This document shows positions 1-7,750 of a DNA stretch of 16,131 bases, piece by piece (the first letter of the stretch is position 1; every line of letters starts with the position of its first letter). The position numbers were made by a program, and so were the translations under genes. Location of the stretch: NCBI GenBank assembly GCA_947037995.1, contig CAMQUV010000007.1:1-16131 (forward strand), given 5' to 3'. The notes below the pieces were generated by a model. That model was given only the letters and a program-made list of their open reading frames with translations, was not told where the DNA came from and ran no database searches. The DNA is from an uncultured Rikenellaceae bacterium (GTDB lineage: Bacteria; Bacteroidota; Bacteroidia; Bacteroidales; Rikenellaceae).

Positions 1-45
1 ACACTATAGCCTACACTCTTTCCCTACACGACGCTCTTCCGATCT
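1..45. other. Illumina TruSeq adapter with i5 index (contamination)
   Basis: Bases 1-4 (acac) match the end of the P5 adapter, 5-12 read TATAGCCT (the TruSeq HT i5 index known as D501), and 13-45 are the standard TruSeq read-1 primer site ending in GCTCTTCCGATCT. Genomic DNA starts at 46. Read on the minus strand this is insert followed by reverse-complemented adapter, as when read 2 runs through a short insert. It truncates the outer-membrane factor gene next to it and supplies a false tail and stop to that reading frame. Confidence 0.98.
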
Positions 46-46
46 T

Positions 47-1369
47 ATACCTATCAGATGATTCGGTCAACTCGGCTTGGAGCAAAGTGTATTGTGCGGT
101 GAGTACCTCGAGGTAATTTGCACTGCCATTTCGCATTAGTATCTTTGAACCCCTTACGGCCTCTGTCAAAACCGAAGTGCGTAACACTCCATATTCTAAT
201 CGTTTTTGTGCAGATTGCAACTGAATTAGTGAATTATTTACCTCTACGGCAGCGTCTAGTATCGCTTGGTTGAACTGTAGCGAGGCTTGCTCTTGTTGTG
301 ATTCTGATATTTGTACTTGACCTCTTAATTTACCGTGGTTGAAAATAGGCTGTACAATTGATGCCACAGCACTAAACAGCCACGCTCCCGGGTTTAGTAT
401 CGCTCCGCCACCACTGTTGGTGAATCCTGCTGCGCCATTTAATGTTATACTAGGGTAGAGTGCCGAACGAGATTCGTTTGTTGCATAAAATGCTTGCGCC
501 AACCCATATTCAGCGATACGTATATCGGGACGGTTACTTAGCAGTTGTAGCGGTACACCACAGCTTAATCCGGACGAAAATTTTGTGTCGCTTATCTCAC
601 CACGCTCTATACGCTGAGATGGAATTGATAGCAACGCCGCCAACGAGTTCTCGAGCTCTAATATCTGAGTCTCTATAGTCACTATGCTTCGGCTGAGCGA
701 TATCGCATTTGCCTGAGTCTGTAGCACCGAAACTTGATTTACATTTCCAGCTCGCTTTAAAGCCTGCATAGTGCGTAAATTCTCCTGCCAATTACTCTCT
801 GTGCGCTTGCTTATACTCAACTGCTTGTCTAGTAGTAACAGCGAATAATAGCTGTTTGCGATAGTCGATATCAACTGTGTTTGAACAGCCTGTTTGTATG
901 CTTTGCTCTGCTCTAAAGCCATCTTATTTCGCTCTTTTGCATTGCGCAATTTCCCGAAAATATCTATCTCCCAACTTGCCGCTAGCGATATGTTGTATGT
1001 CTGTGTAGTCGAACTATTGAAATTCGAGATATTAGCCTGTGGAACCGCATTGAGTGTCGGTATGTATGCTAGGCGAGCTGTTCGGAGTGCTATCTCTGCC
1101 TGTTCAATGTTTAAGTGGGCCACCGACAGGCTCGTGTTGTTTTCTAATCCCAGTTTAATCAACGATTGTAGTTGGGGGTCAGTGAAAAAATCTTGCCACG
1201 GAAGTGATGCTATACTACTAGTGTCGTTCGTAACCTCGATAAAGCGATACAAACTATCCACAGCCACAGTATCATTTGGGCGCTGGTATGTTGAGTATAA
1301 GGATTTACAGCTCGATAGGGTGAATCCAATTATTGTTAGTAATAATATGTATTTGATTTTATTAATCAT
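47..1369 (-). CDS. TolC/NodT-family outer-membrane efflux lipoprotein, 3' end lost to adapter
   Basis: Outer-membrane channel of a tripartite RND pump (OprM/CusC/NodT type), forming a trimeric duct for substrates passed on by the adaptor and pump encoded upstream. The start at 1369 gives MINKIKYILLLTIIGFTLSSC, a short basic N-terminus, a hydrophobic stretch and a lipobox with Cys21, so it should be an acylated lipoprotein. Two outer-membrane efflux repeats follow, with motifs such as SWEIDIFGKLRNA and LLSNRPDIRIAEYGLA and, near the end, NYLEVLTAQ. The start at 1402 would overlap the pump gene and add a poor leader, so I reject it; 1369 leaves a 22-bp gap. Native sequence ends at the Tyr codon (47-49). 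The remaining frame into 11-46 encodes IGRASCRERV, which is translated adapter. Compared with OprM-like proteins roughly 15-25 C-terminal residues are missing. It is the last gene of its operon. Confidence 0.93.
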
Positions 1370-1391
1370 TATATAAATGTGTAAAAAGTTA

Positions 1392-4300
1392 TTAATCTTC
1401 AATTTCCGGAAGGTCTCGTGCAGGCATAAGTTTCTCTTGCAGAGATTGGAAAATAATGAAAAGTACGGGGACGATAAATACTAGCGCAATGGTACCTATT
1501 ATCATTCCACCGACCACTCCGACTCCCAGTGATATATTTCCATTTGCACCTGCACCCGTTGAAATTACTAGTGGTATCATACCAAAGATTAATGTCAATG
1601 AGGTCATCAATATAGGTCTAAGTCGCGTTTTGGCTGCATCGATTGCAGCTTGCGTGATACTCATTCCGGCTGCTCGTCGGTCTGAGGCGTACTCAGTTAG
1701 AAGAATCGCTGTTTTTGCTAGTAGCCCGATTAGCATAATTAGCCCTGTTTGCATATAGATATTATTTGTTACGCCGAACATTTGGGCGAATAAGAAACTT
1801 CCGGCTAGACCAAATGGTACCGATAATATTACTGCAAGCGGTATGAACAAACTTTCGTAGAGTGCGCATAAAATAAGGTAGATAAACACAATGCAGATAA
1901 TGAATACTATCGCTGTAGTGTTGCTTGATGATGACTCTTCGCGTGTCATTCCACCGAACTCTAACCCATATCCGACAGGTAGGGTAGATTCGGCCACCTC
2001 TCGTATTGCTTGTATGGCCTGACCCGAACTAAATTCGCCTGCTGGTGTTCCGTTGGCCGAAATTGATGGGAATAGATTGAATCGTGAGAGACTCTCTGTT
2101 CCATAAACCTTATCGAGTCTAATATACTGACCCACGGGCGACATATCGCCAGAGGAATTTCGCACATATATGTTGTTGAGCGATGCTACGTCCAGCCTGT
2201 TGTGAGGTGCCGCCTGTATCAATACACGATACAATTTAGAGTATTTATTCATATTCGAAGTGTAACTCCCCCCGATATAGCCCGATATTGTACTAAGTAC
2301 AGCAGTAGGCGAAACACCATTACGTTTGCATAGAGCAGCGTCAACCTCTAACATATATTGAGGGTAACGAGTGTCGAATGTGGTTGTTGCACGTGCTATC
2401 TCCTCGCGTTTATTTAATTCCGCAAGAAACGATTGGGTATGTTTGAATAAATCATCAATTGTGCCACCTTTTTTGTCCTGAATGTGTACCTCGAATCCAT
2501 TATTCACACCATATCCCGAGACCATCGGTGGCGCAAATGCAAGAATCTCTGCCGTAGTAATATCAGCCGTTCTGGCATAGATTTTACGAAGCACACTGGC
2601 CACATCTTGCCCCTTCTCAGTTCGCTCTGACCAATCTTTTAGCCTGATGATAAACATTCCGTTTGTTGAGCCATTTGATGCTAGTATGCTACTACCTGCC
2701 ACCAAAAGGCTATGTTCTATCTCGTCTATCGACTGTAGTCGAGTTTCAATATCGGCCATTACTTTTTGTGTTTCAGAGAGAGTGCTCCCTGGCGATGTAC
2801 GTACGTTGACAAATAAAGAACCCATATCCTCATTCGGGACAAGTGCCGTTTTGGTATTACTCATCAAAAAGAATAGTGCGGCCATCGAAAGAATAACTAA
2901 AGTCCCTGCGAGCCATTTTCTTTTAATGAAAAACATAACTTGAAATTTGTATTTTGTTATCACTTTATGAAAAGCTGTCTCGAATGCTAAGTGGAATCGA
3001 GAAGAAAAACTCAACTTCTTACCATCCTCTTTCGTTGCGTGAGGAGTCATAATCAAGGCGCAGAGTGCCGGGCTTAGAGTAAGCGCATTAACCGTGGAGA
3101 TGGCAACTGCAATTGCCATTGTAACTCCAAATTGTGTGTAGAATGTCCCAGTGGTGCCGCCCATAAAACATATTGGGACAAACACTGCCATAAAGACAAT
3201 AGTTGTAGTTACAAGTGCCGAGGTGATACCTTTCATCGCTTTAACGGTCGCTACGTAAGGCGATTTTTCGCCCTCGTCAAACTTAGCTTGCACCGCCTCT
3301 ACCACCACAATGGCATCATCTACCACCGTTCCGATAACCAGTACCAGCGCAAAGAGCGTGAGTAGATTTAAGCTAAACCCTGCTACATATATAAACGCAA
3401 ATGTACCTATTAGTGATACTATAATTGCCAGTAGTGGGATAATCGTTGAACGAAGACTTTGCAGAAAGATATAGACAACTAGAATTACCAGTAGTATAGC
3501 TTCGATAAGTGTTTTTAAGACATTTGAAATTGAGGCGTCGAGAAAATCTTTTGTACTCATCATATCTATCACCTCGAGCCCTTTTGGTAGCCCCGCTTTT
3601 ACCTCCTTCATCAGTGCGTCAATCCCCTGTATTACCTCGTTGGCATTCGACCCTGATGTCTGGGCAATCATACAACCACGAGCATCGAACCCTTTAAGCG
3701 AACTGTTAATATCATAGCGAACAGAGCCAAGTTCGATTGTGGCTACATCTTTTAGTCTGAGGACTTCTCCGTTTGAGAGCGAGCGAATAACAATGTTTTC
3801 AAAATCGACCTCTTTTTCATAACGCCCGATATATCTAAGGCTATACTGAAACGTATTGTCCGACTCTGCTCCGAGTGTCCCGGTTGGGAACTCAATATTT
3901 TGTTCGTCAAGTACTGCCGAAATATCAGAGGGCATAAGTTTGTATTGAGCCATTTTATATGGGTCAAGCCATATTCTTAGCGCATAATCAGACCCCAAAA
4001 TACTAACATCGCCAACCCCCGAAATACGAGAGATTTGTGGTTCAATGTTGATTTTCATATAGTTAGATATGAAATCCCCGTCAAATGTTCCGTCGGGGCT
4101 ATAAAGTGCTAATACTTTCAGGTTGCTAGATTGCCTTTTGCGCACCATTACCCCCGAGCGAGTCACCTCGGCAGGAAGTAGTCCCTGTGCAACTGCAATA
4201 CGGTTTTGGACATTTACCATTGCCATATCGGCGTCTGTGCCTTGTTGGAAATATACGGTTATACTTGCTGCTCCGCTGCTGCTGGCCGCCGAGGTCATAT

Positions 4301-4532
4301 ATAGCATATCTTCCACTCCGTTTATTGCCTCCTCGAGAGGGACAACAACACTTTTCTGTACTGTTGAAGAGTTCGCTCCGGTGTATGAGGCGCTCACACT
4401 AATCGTTGGTGGCGCAATCTCGGGAAATTGCTCGACCGGTAGCATCACTAGCCCGATAAGTCCCAAAAATACTATCACTACGGAGATTACTCCTGACAGT
4501 ATCGGCTTATCAATAAATTTTTTAATATTCAT
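1392..4532 (-). CDS. RND multidrug efflux pump, AcrB/MexB (HAE1) family
   Basis: Inner-membrane proton/drug antiporter of 1046 residues, the usual length for AcrB-type pumps. The N-terminus (MNIKKFIDKPILSGVISVVIV, then LPVEQFPEIAPP) is typical of HAE1 pumps. The proton-relay residues are present: Asp405-Asp406 in IGTVVDDAIVVVE, Lys940 in GLLAKTAILLTE, and the RLRPILMTS motif just after 970. Two sets of six membrane helices and two large periplasmic porter/docking loops are evident from the pattern. All key residues are kept, so it should be active. It lies between the adaptor gene (41 bp upstream) and the outer-membrane factor (22 bp downstream), all minus strand, hence one operon. The drug-type family is clear from the DD motif, in contrast to metal-type CusA pumps; the actual substrate cannot be read from the sequence. 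Confidence 0.96.
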   Translation of the reverse strand: MNIKKFIDKPILSGVISVVIVFLGLIGLVMLPVEQFPEIAPPTISVSASYTGANSSTVQKSVVVPLEEAINGVEDMLYMTSAASSSGAASITVYFQQGTDADMAMVNVQNRIAVAQGLLPAEVTRSGVMVRKRQSSNLKVLALYSPDGTFDGDFISNYMKINIEPQISRISGVGDVSILGSDYALRIWLDPYKMAQYKLMPSDISAVLDEQNIEFPTGTLGAESDNTFQYSLRYIGRYEKEVDFENIVIRSLSNGEVLRLKDVATIELGSVRYDINSSLKGFDARGCMIAQTSGSNANEVIQGIDALMKEVKAGLPKGLEVIDMMSTKDFLDASISNVLKTLIEAILLVILVVYIFLQSLRSTIIPLLAIIVSLIGTFAFIYVAGFSLNLLTLFALVLVIGTVVDDAIVVVEAVQAKFDEGEKSPYVATVKAMKGITSALVTTTIVFMAVFVPICFMGGTTGTFYTQFGVTMAIAVAISTVNALTLSPALCALIMTPHATKEDGKKLSFSSRFHLAFETAFHKVITKYKFQVMFFIKRKWLAGTLVILSMAALFFLMSNTKTALVPNEDMGSLFVNVRTSPGSTLSETQKVMADIETRLQSIDEIEHSLLVAGSSILASNGSTNGMFIIRLKDWSERTEKGQDVASVLRKIYARTADITTAEILAFAPPMVSGYGVNNGFEVHIQDKKGGTIDDLFKHTQSFLAELNKREEIARATTTFDTRYPQYMLEVDAALCKRNGVSPTAVLSTISGYIGGSYTSNMNKYSKLYRVLIQAAPHNRLDVASLNNIYVRNSSGDMSPVGQYIRLDKVYGTESLSRFNLFPSISANGTPAGEFSSGQAIQAIREVAESTLPVGYGLEFGGMTREESSSSNTTAIVFIICIVFIYLILCALYESLFIPLAVILSVPFGLAGSFLFAQMFGVTNNIYMQTGLIMLIGLLAKTAILLTEYASDRRAAGMSITQAAIDAAKTRLRPILMTSLTLIFGMIPLVISTGAGANGNISLGVGVVGGMIIGTIALVFIVPVLFIIFQSLQEKLMPARDLPEIED

Positions 4533-4573
4533 AATATATCTCTTTATTCTATTTAATTATTTTTTTCTGTCTG

Positions 4574-5728
4574 CTACTTTATATCCTGTTTTTGCTCCTG
4601 TGGTTTGTCCTGTGGTTTTGTTTGCGGTTTATTTCCAACCAGAGCACCTTCTTTGACAAGCCCAGCACCTGTGGCAATAATTTCGTCACCGATATTAAGT
4701 CCTGTTAGTACGACATATTTTTTGCCATCATTGAGTGGGTTTACAGTGACTTCTGTTGCAGATGCTTTTCCATCAACAGCCTTATAGACGAACACTTTGT
4801 TTTGGAGTTCGAACGTAGCTTCTTTAGGTATTACTATAACATTTTGGAGTTTATTATCTATGGCAACACGTCCGCTTCCACCGTCACGCAGCATTTTTTC
4901 GGGGTTGTCAAATATAGCTCTAAGCGTCACAGAACCTGTCGCTTGGTCAATCATACCGCTAATTGCGTCTACGCGTCCTTTATGTTGATATACCGAGCCA
5001 TCATTAAGTATGAGTTCAATTGCGGGAGTATTTTCAATTAGTTTTTGAGTCGAGCCATTTTGTCTGGTTAGCGTGATTATTTCGGCTTCGCTCATTGAGA
5101 AGTATATGTGCATAGTGTTGTCATTCGAGACATCTACAAGCGGGTCGGCAATACTAGGGTTTACCAGCGAGCCGACTCTATAGCTAATCATCCCGGCAAC
5201 ACCATTTACGGGGCTTTTGACGGTGGTGTATGATAGGTTGTTGCTAGCGTTTAGTTCTTGCGCTTGAGTCTGTGCAAGGTTTGCTTTGGCACTTAGGAGG
5301 TTGTTTTCGGCTGTTTGGTGCTCGTAGTCTGATATCACCTCTTCTTCGAGTAGTTCTTTACGGCTTTTGGCATTTAGTTGGGCTGTGGCAAGGTTTGCCT
5401 TGGCGTTTTTTACGTTTGCTTGTGCCGTTAGAAGTGCTGCTCTGTATGGTGTTTGGTCGATAATAAATAGTGTTTGACCTTTTTTTACGTGAGCGCCCTC
5501 GTTGATAAGAATTTTGGTTATTACTCCGGAGACTTGTGGTCGGAGCTCTACGAATTGCTCGCCTCGGATTGAGGCTGTGTAGTAACTTCTTATTGTGCTA
5601 TTGCTTGGCTCGACCGTAATAGTTTTGTGCCTTTTTTGTGGCATTTGGCGTTTAGCTCTGTCGCACGATATTGTTACGGTGGATAGTAATGCAGCAAAAA
5701 GGAGGCTTAATATTCTCTGTTTTCTCAT
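4574..5728 (-). CDS. RND efflux periplasmic adaptor lipoprotein (AcrA/MexA family)
   Basis: Membrane-fusion protein bridging the RND pump and the outer-membrane channel. The 384 residues begin with MRKQRILSLLFAALLSTVTI and lipobox Cys22, so it is anchored to the inner membrane by lipid. Half-lipoyl motifs are at about 60-91 (VELRPQVSGVITKILINEG) and 168-190 (TTVKSPVNGVAGMISYRVG). They flank an Ala/Gln/Asn/Leu-rich alpha-hairpin (about 95-165), followed by beta-barrel and membrane-proximal domains. The last 20 residues are an odd hydrophilic Lys/Pro/Gln tail with KPQT, KPQD and KPQE in tandem, beyond the usual domain end. First gene of the adaptor-pump-channel operon. A -7-like box lies 43 bp upstream of the start, and the kinase operon is divergent from it. 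Confidence 0.95.
   Translation of the reverse strand: MRKQRILSLLFAALLSTVTISCDRAKRQMPQKRHKTITVEPSNSTIRSYYTASIRGEQFVELRPQVSGVITKILINEGAHVKKGQTLFIIDQTPYRAALLTAQANVKNAKANLATAQLNAKSRKELLEEEVISDYEHQTAENNLLSAKANLAQTQAQELNASNNLSYTTVKSPVNGVAGMISYRVGSLVNPSIADPLVDVSNDNTMHIYFSMSEAEIITLTRQNGSTQKLIENTPAIELILNDGSVYQHKGRVDAISGMIDQATGSVTLRAIFDNPEKMLRDGGSGRVAIDNKLQNVIVIPKEATFELQNKVFVYKAVDGKASATEVTVNPLNDGKKYVVLTGLNIGDEIIATGAGLVKEGALVGNKPQTKPQDKPQEQKQDIK
4596..4620 (-). repeat. Short tandem repeat encoding the KPQ-rich adaptor tail
   Basis: Two near-identical 12/13-bp units (tcctgtggtttg and tcctgtggttttg on the plus strand) lie in tandem, with a weaker third copy next to them. They fall inside the adaptor gene and encode part of its Lys-Pro-Gln repeated tail. 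The tail could vary in length by replication slippage, but this window alone cannot show that. Confidence 0.5.
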
Positions 5729-5771
5729 TTTTTTTATTTGTTTTTTATCTAATTATTATTGTTTTAGCGAC

Positions 5772-5779
5772 CAAATATA
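5772..5779 (-). promoter_or_regulatory. Candidate -7 box of the RND efflux operon promoter
   Basis: On the minus strand this reads TATATTTG, matching the Bacteroidota primary-sigma -7 consensus TAnnTTTG. It sits 43 bp before the adaptor start at 5728, giving a plausible short leader. At the expected -33 position (about 5797-5806) the minus strand reads CTGCCCAAAT, with no TTTG or TTG. The promoter therefore looks incomplete and may need an activator. The assignment rests on motif match alone. Confidence 0.5.
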
Positions 5780-5815
5780 CTGTGTTTTATTAACTATTTG
5801 GGCAGTGCGAAGGGG

Positions 5816-5845
5816 AGTAGTGGTAGACTACATAAAAGTAGTGGT
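5816..5845. promoter_or_regulatory. Direct repeat with LytTR-operator geometry (AGTAGTGGT-N12-AGTAGTGGT)
   Basis: The perfect 9-bp copies at 5816-5824 and 5837-5845 are separated by exactly 12 bp (21-bp period, two helical turns on one face). LytTR-domain regulators such as AgrA and PlnC/D bind paired 9-bp direct repeats with about 12-bp spacers, and a LytTR regulator is encoded at 7012-7725. The proximal copy lies just upstream of the expected -33 of the efflux promoter. The base sequence does not match the published consensus, so the argument is geometry and location only. Confidence 0.5.
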
Positions 5846-5918
5846 GAAAGACGATATTGTGCAATATGAAATTACTGGTCAGGGTTTGTTTTTCAAAATT
5901 TAACCATTCTCGTGGCGG

Positions 5919-5941
5919 CTGTATTGGGCCGCCAAATACAG
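5919..5941. promoter_or_regulatory. 23-bp near-perfect palindrome, candidate operator
   Basis: CTGTATT (5919-5925) and AATACAG (5935-5941) are exact inverted copies. The nine bases between them are symmetric apart from one mismatched pair, so 10 of 11 pairs match around centre base 5930. It lies 27 bp upstream of the -33 element of the kinase promoter. The size and symmetry suit a homodimeric regulator. A second GC-rich inverted repeat (TGGCGGC 5913-5919 with GCCGCCA 5928-5934) overlaps it and would compete with it as an RNA or cruciform hairpin. Which protein binds is unknown; the Crp-like product of 7751-8335 is one candidate. Confidence 0.6.
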
Positions 5942-5967
5942 TTATTAATGACCAATAATCATTTCCT

Positions 5968-5999
5968 TTTGCATATTGTCAACTATTAATGTAGATTTG
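5968..5999 (+). promoter_or_regulatory. Bacteroidota-type promoter of the kinase/LytTR/Crp operon
   Basis: TTTG (5968-5971), a 20-bp spacer and TAGATTTG (5992-5999) match the -33 TTTG and -7 TAnnTTTG consensus with suitable spacing. The start codon at 6005 begins only 5 bases after the -7 box, so transcription should start at or very near the ATG and the mRNA would be leaderless or nearly so. Confidence 0.72.
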
Positions 6000-6004
6000 C
6001 ACCT

Positions 6005-7015
6005 ATGAATATCAAAGAGAAAAAAATACTCCGCTACATCAACGTCGCCTACGCGCTGTCGATGGTTCCTGTGATTATATTCTTACTGCCAATCGATAAA
6101 CTCATCGAGAAATCACCCAGTGTGATTTTTTTATTTGTATCCTACATTACCCTTATATGCTACATTAACCTGCGCTTTAATATAACGGCACTAATAATAA
6201 AACGCAAGTTCCTTTACGCTGGCTCTATTCTGCTTTTGACGTTTGCAATAACAGGCTTTTTTGATGTCTTCTTGATGAAGGAACCGCACTTGGATAAGCT
6301 CGACTCATTCCCAAAACTCCTCGAAAACCTGCGTTCCCGTACTATTTGGTCGTTCTATATAATTAATATGAGTTTCGGACTTATGACAGGCCTGATAGGC
6401 GAATTATATCGCCAGATACTGCACAGACAAGCTGTGGAGAGTGAGAAAAATAAAGCCGAGATTGCACTCTATAAAGCGCAGATTAATCCGCACTTTATGT
6501 TCAATACACTCAATACGCTCTACGGGCTGTTTATCTCAAAATCAGACCAAGCCGAAGAGGTGTTTATAAAGTTTACAAACATTCTCAAATATATGTATAT
6601 CAATGCCGAACAAGATAAAATATCTTTTAATGAAGAGCTAAATTATATTAAAGAATATATCGAACTGCAATCATTACGACTTGGTAGACACACCACGGTG
6701 GACTTCAAATGTGAGTCTGATGACGATGCAGTGATGGTGGCTCCGATGATTCTTATTACGTTTGTCGAAAATGCTTTCAAATATGGTATTTCATCAACTA
6801 GCGAAAGCGTTATAGATATCTCTATACATCTCGAAAATAATAAATTGACCTTTGTGTCAACCAATCTTGTGCATAATAAAGCCATAAACTCGAATAGCGG
6901 TATCGGAATAATTAATTGTCGAAAAAGACTCGACCTGCTATATCCCCAGAAATATTCGCTCGACTGTGAGCTAATCGACCAAACCTTTAACGTAAAACTT
7001 ATCATACAACTATGA
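6005..7015 (+). CDS. LytS-family sensor histidine kinase
   Basis: Membrane sensor kinase of a two-component system, 336 residues. Four hydrophobic segments at about 11-31, 40-58, 69-91 and 114-134 form the N-terminal membrane domain; no extracellular sensor fold is visible, so the signal may be sensed in or at the membrane. A short coiled linker (about 136-155) leads to the His_kinase domain, with phosphoacceptor His163 in QINPHFMFNTLN. The ATPase part shows the N box VENAFKYG (about 254-261) and a glycine motif SGIGIINCRKRL (298-309), all typical of the LytS/YehU group. Its stop overlaps the next start as ATGA, so the two should be translationally coupled. It is divergent from the RND operon, which suggests that pump is a target. 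Ligand unknown. Confidence 0.92.
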   Translation: MNIKEKKILRYINVAYALSMVPVIIFLLPIDKLIEKSPSVIFLFVSYITLICYINLRFNITALIIKRKFLYAGSILLLTFAITGFFDVFLMKEPHLDKLDSFPKLLENLRSRTIWSFYIINMSFGLMTGLIGELYRQILHRQAVESEKNKAEIALYKAQINPHFMFNTLNTLYGLFISKSDQAEEVFIKFTNILKYMYINAEQDKISFNEELNYIKEYIELQSLRLGRHTTVDFKCESDDDAVMVAPMILITFVENAFKYGISSTSESVIDISIHLENNKLTFVSTNLVHNKAINSNSGIGIINCRKRLDLLYPQKYSLDCELIDQTFNVKLIIQL

Positions 7016-7725
7016 AATGTATTGCCATTGATGATGAACCCATAGCGCTGTCTATTATATCCAATTTCTGCGAAAGAAAAGGTGGGCTCGAACTCACCGT
7101 GTTTGACGACCCGCTGAAAGGTATAGAAGCTATCGAAAGCCAAAAACCTCACCTAGTCTTCCTTGATATTGAGATGAATGACCTCTCGGGGCTTGACGTA
7201 GCCAAAAAACTACCCGATGATGTGATGATTGTATTTACTACCGCACACGCTAATTACGCCCTCAATAGCTATGAGTTTTGGGCTATTGACTTCCTGCATA
7301 AACCATTCGCCTACGATAGATTCGAGAAGGCAATAAATCGAGCACTCGAAATTAGAAAATTCCAGAAACTTATTAGTAACGCTACTCCCGAAAATGATAA
7401 CCACCTCATAAACCTTAAAGTAGAGTACCGCAACGTTGCCCTAGAAAGCTCGAAAATTCTATTTATCGAAGCGATGGATAATTATGTGAAAGTGTTTACT
7501 GATGACCAACGGATGACTATATCGCAAATGAGCCTAAAAGCTATTCTCGAACTCCTGCCGCCTAAAAACTTTATTCGCATACACCGCTCCTTTATCGTGG
7601 CTAAAAATCAAATAGCATCGTACACCAAAAAATCGGTCAAACTCAAAACAACCGATGATATTAATATTCCTGTTGGAAGAATTTATGCCGCGGAACTATA
7701 TCAAATAATGAAATCTGTTGACTAA
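7012..7725 (+). CDS. LytTR-family DNA-binding response regulator
   Basis: Cytoplasmic partner of the kinase just upstream, 237 residues. Residues 1-120 are a receiver domain with the acidic pair Asp7-Asp8, phosphoacceptor Asp52 (VFLDIEM), the Thr-Thr-Ala switch at 76-78 and conserved Lys97 (LHKPF). After a linker, residues from about 133 form a LytTR DNA-binding domain, recognised by ILFIEAMDNYVKV and FIRIHRSFIVAKNQI. The ATG at 7012 overlaps the kinase stop by four bases. LytTR regulators normally bind paired 9-bp direct repeats; such a pair lies at 5816-5845 in front of the divergent efflux operon, so activation of the pump is a reasonable inference. All key receiver residues are intact. 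Confidence 0.94.
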   Translation: MKCIAIDDEPIALSIISNFCERKGGLELTVFDDPLKGIEAIESQKPHLVFLDIEMNDLSGLDVAKKLPDDVMIVFTTAHANYALNSYEFWAIDFLHKPFAYDRFEKAINRALEIRKFQKLISNATPENDNHLINLKVEYRNVALESSKILFIEAMDNYVKVFTDDQRMTISQMSLKAILELLPPKNFIRIHRSFIVAKNQIASYTKKSVKLKTTDDINIPVGRIYAAELYQIMKSVD

Positions 7726-7750
7726 AACACCCGCCTCCCTGCCCATAAAT

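Noticed and set aside
894..1376. 160-codon open frame on the plus strand
   Set aside because: Lies wholly antisense to the outer-membrane factor gene, has no recognisable domain, and its composition fits a reversed shadow of that gene.
4123..4656. 177-codon open frame on the plus strand
   Set aside because: Antisense to the RND pump and adaptor genes and crosses their boundary; no family resemblance.
5595..5903. 102-codon open frame on the plus strand running into the divergent control region
   Set aside because: Starts antisense to the adaptor gene and covers the promoter and repeat region; Cys/Phe-rich, not protein-like.
5913..5941. H-type pseudoknot from the two overlapping inverted repeats
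   Set aside because: The connecting loops would have zero or nearly zero bases, too short to cross the stems; alternative hairpins or a DNA palindrome are more realistic.
6643..7152. 169-codon open frame on the minus strand
   Set aside because: Antisense across the kinase/LytTR junction; both of those have clear domains.
7718..7750. TTG start extending the Crp-like gene by 11 residues
   Set aside because: Rare start codon overlapping the LytTR stop; the ATG at 7751 gives the family-typical N-terminus.
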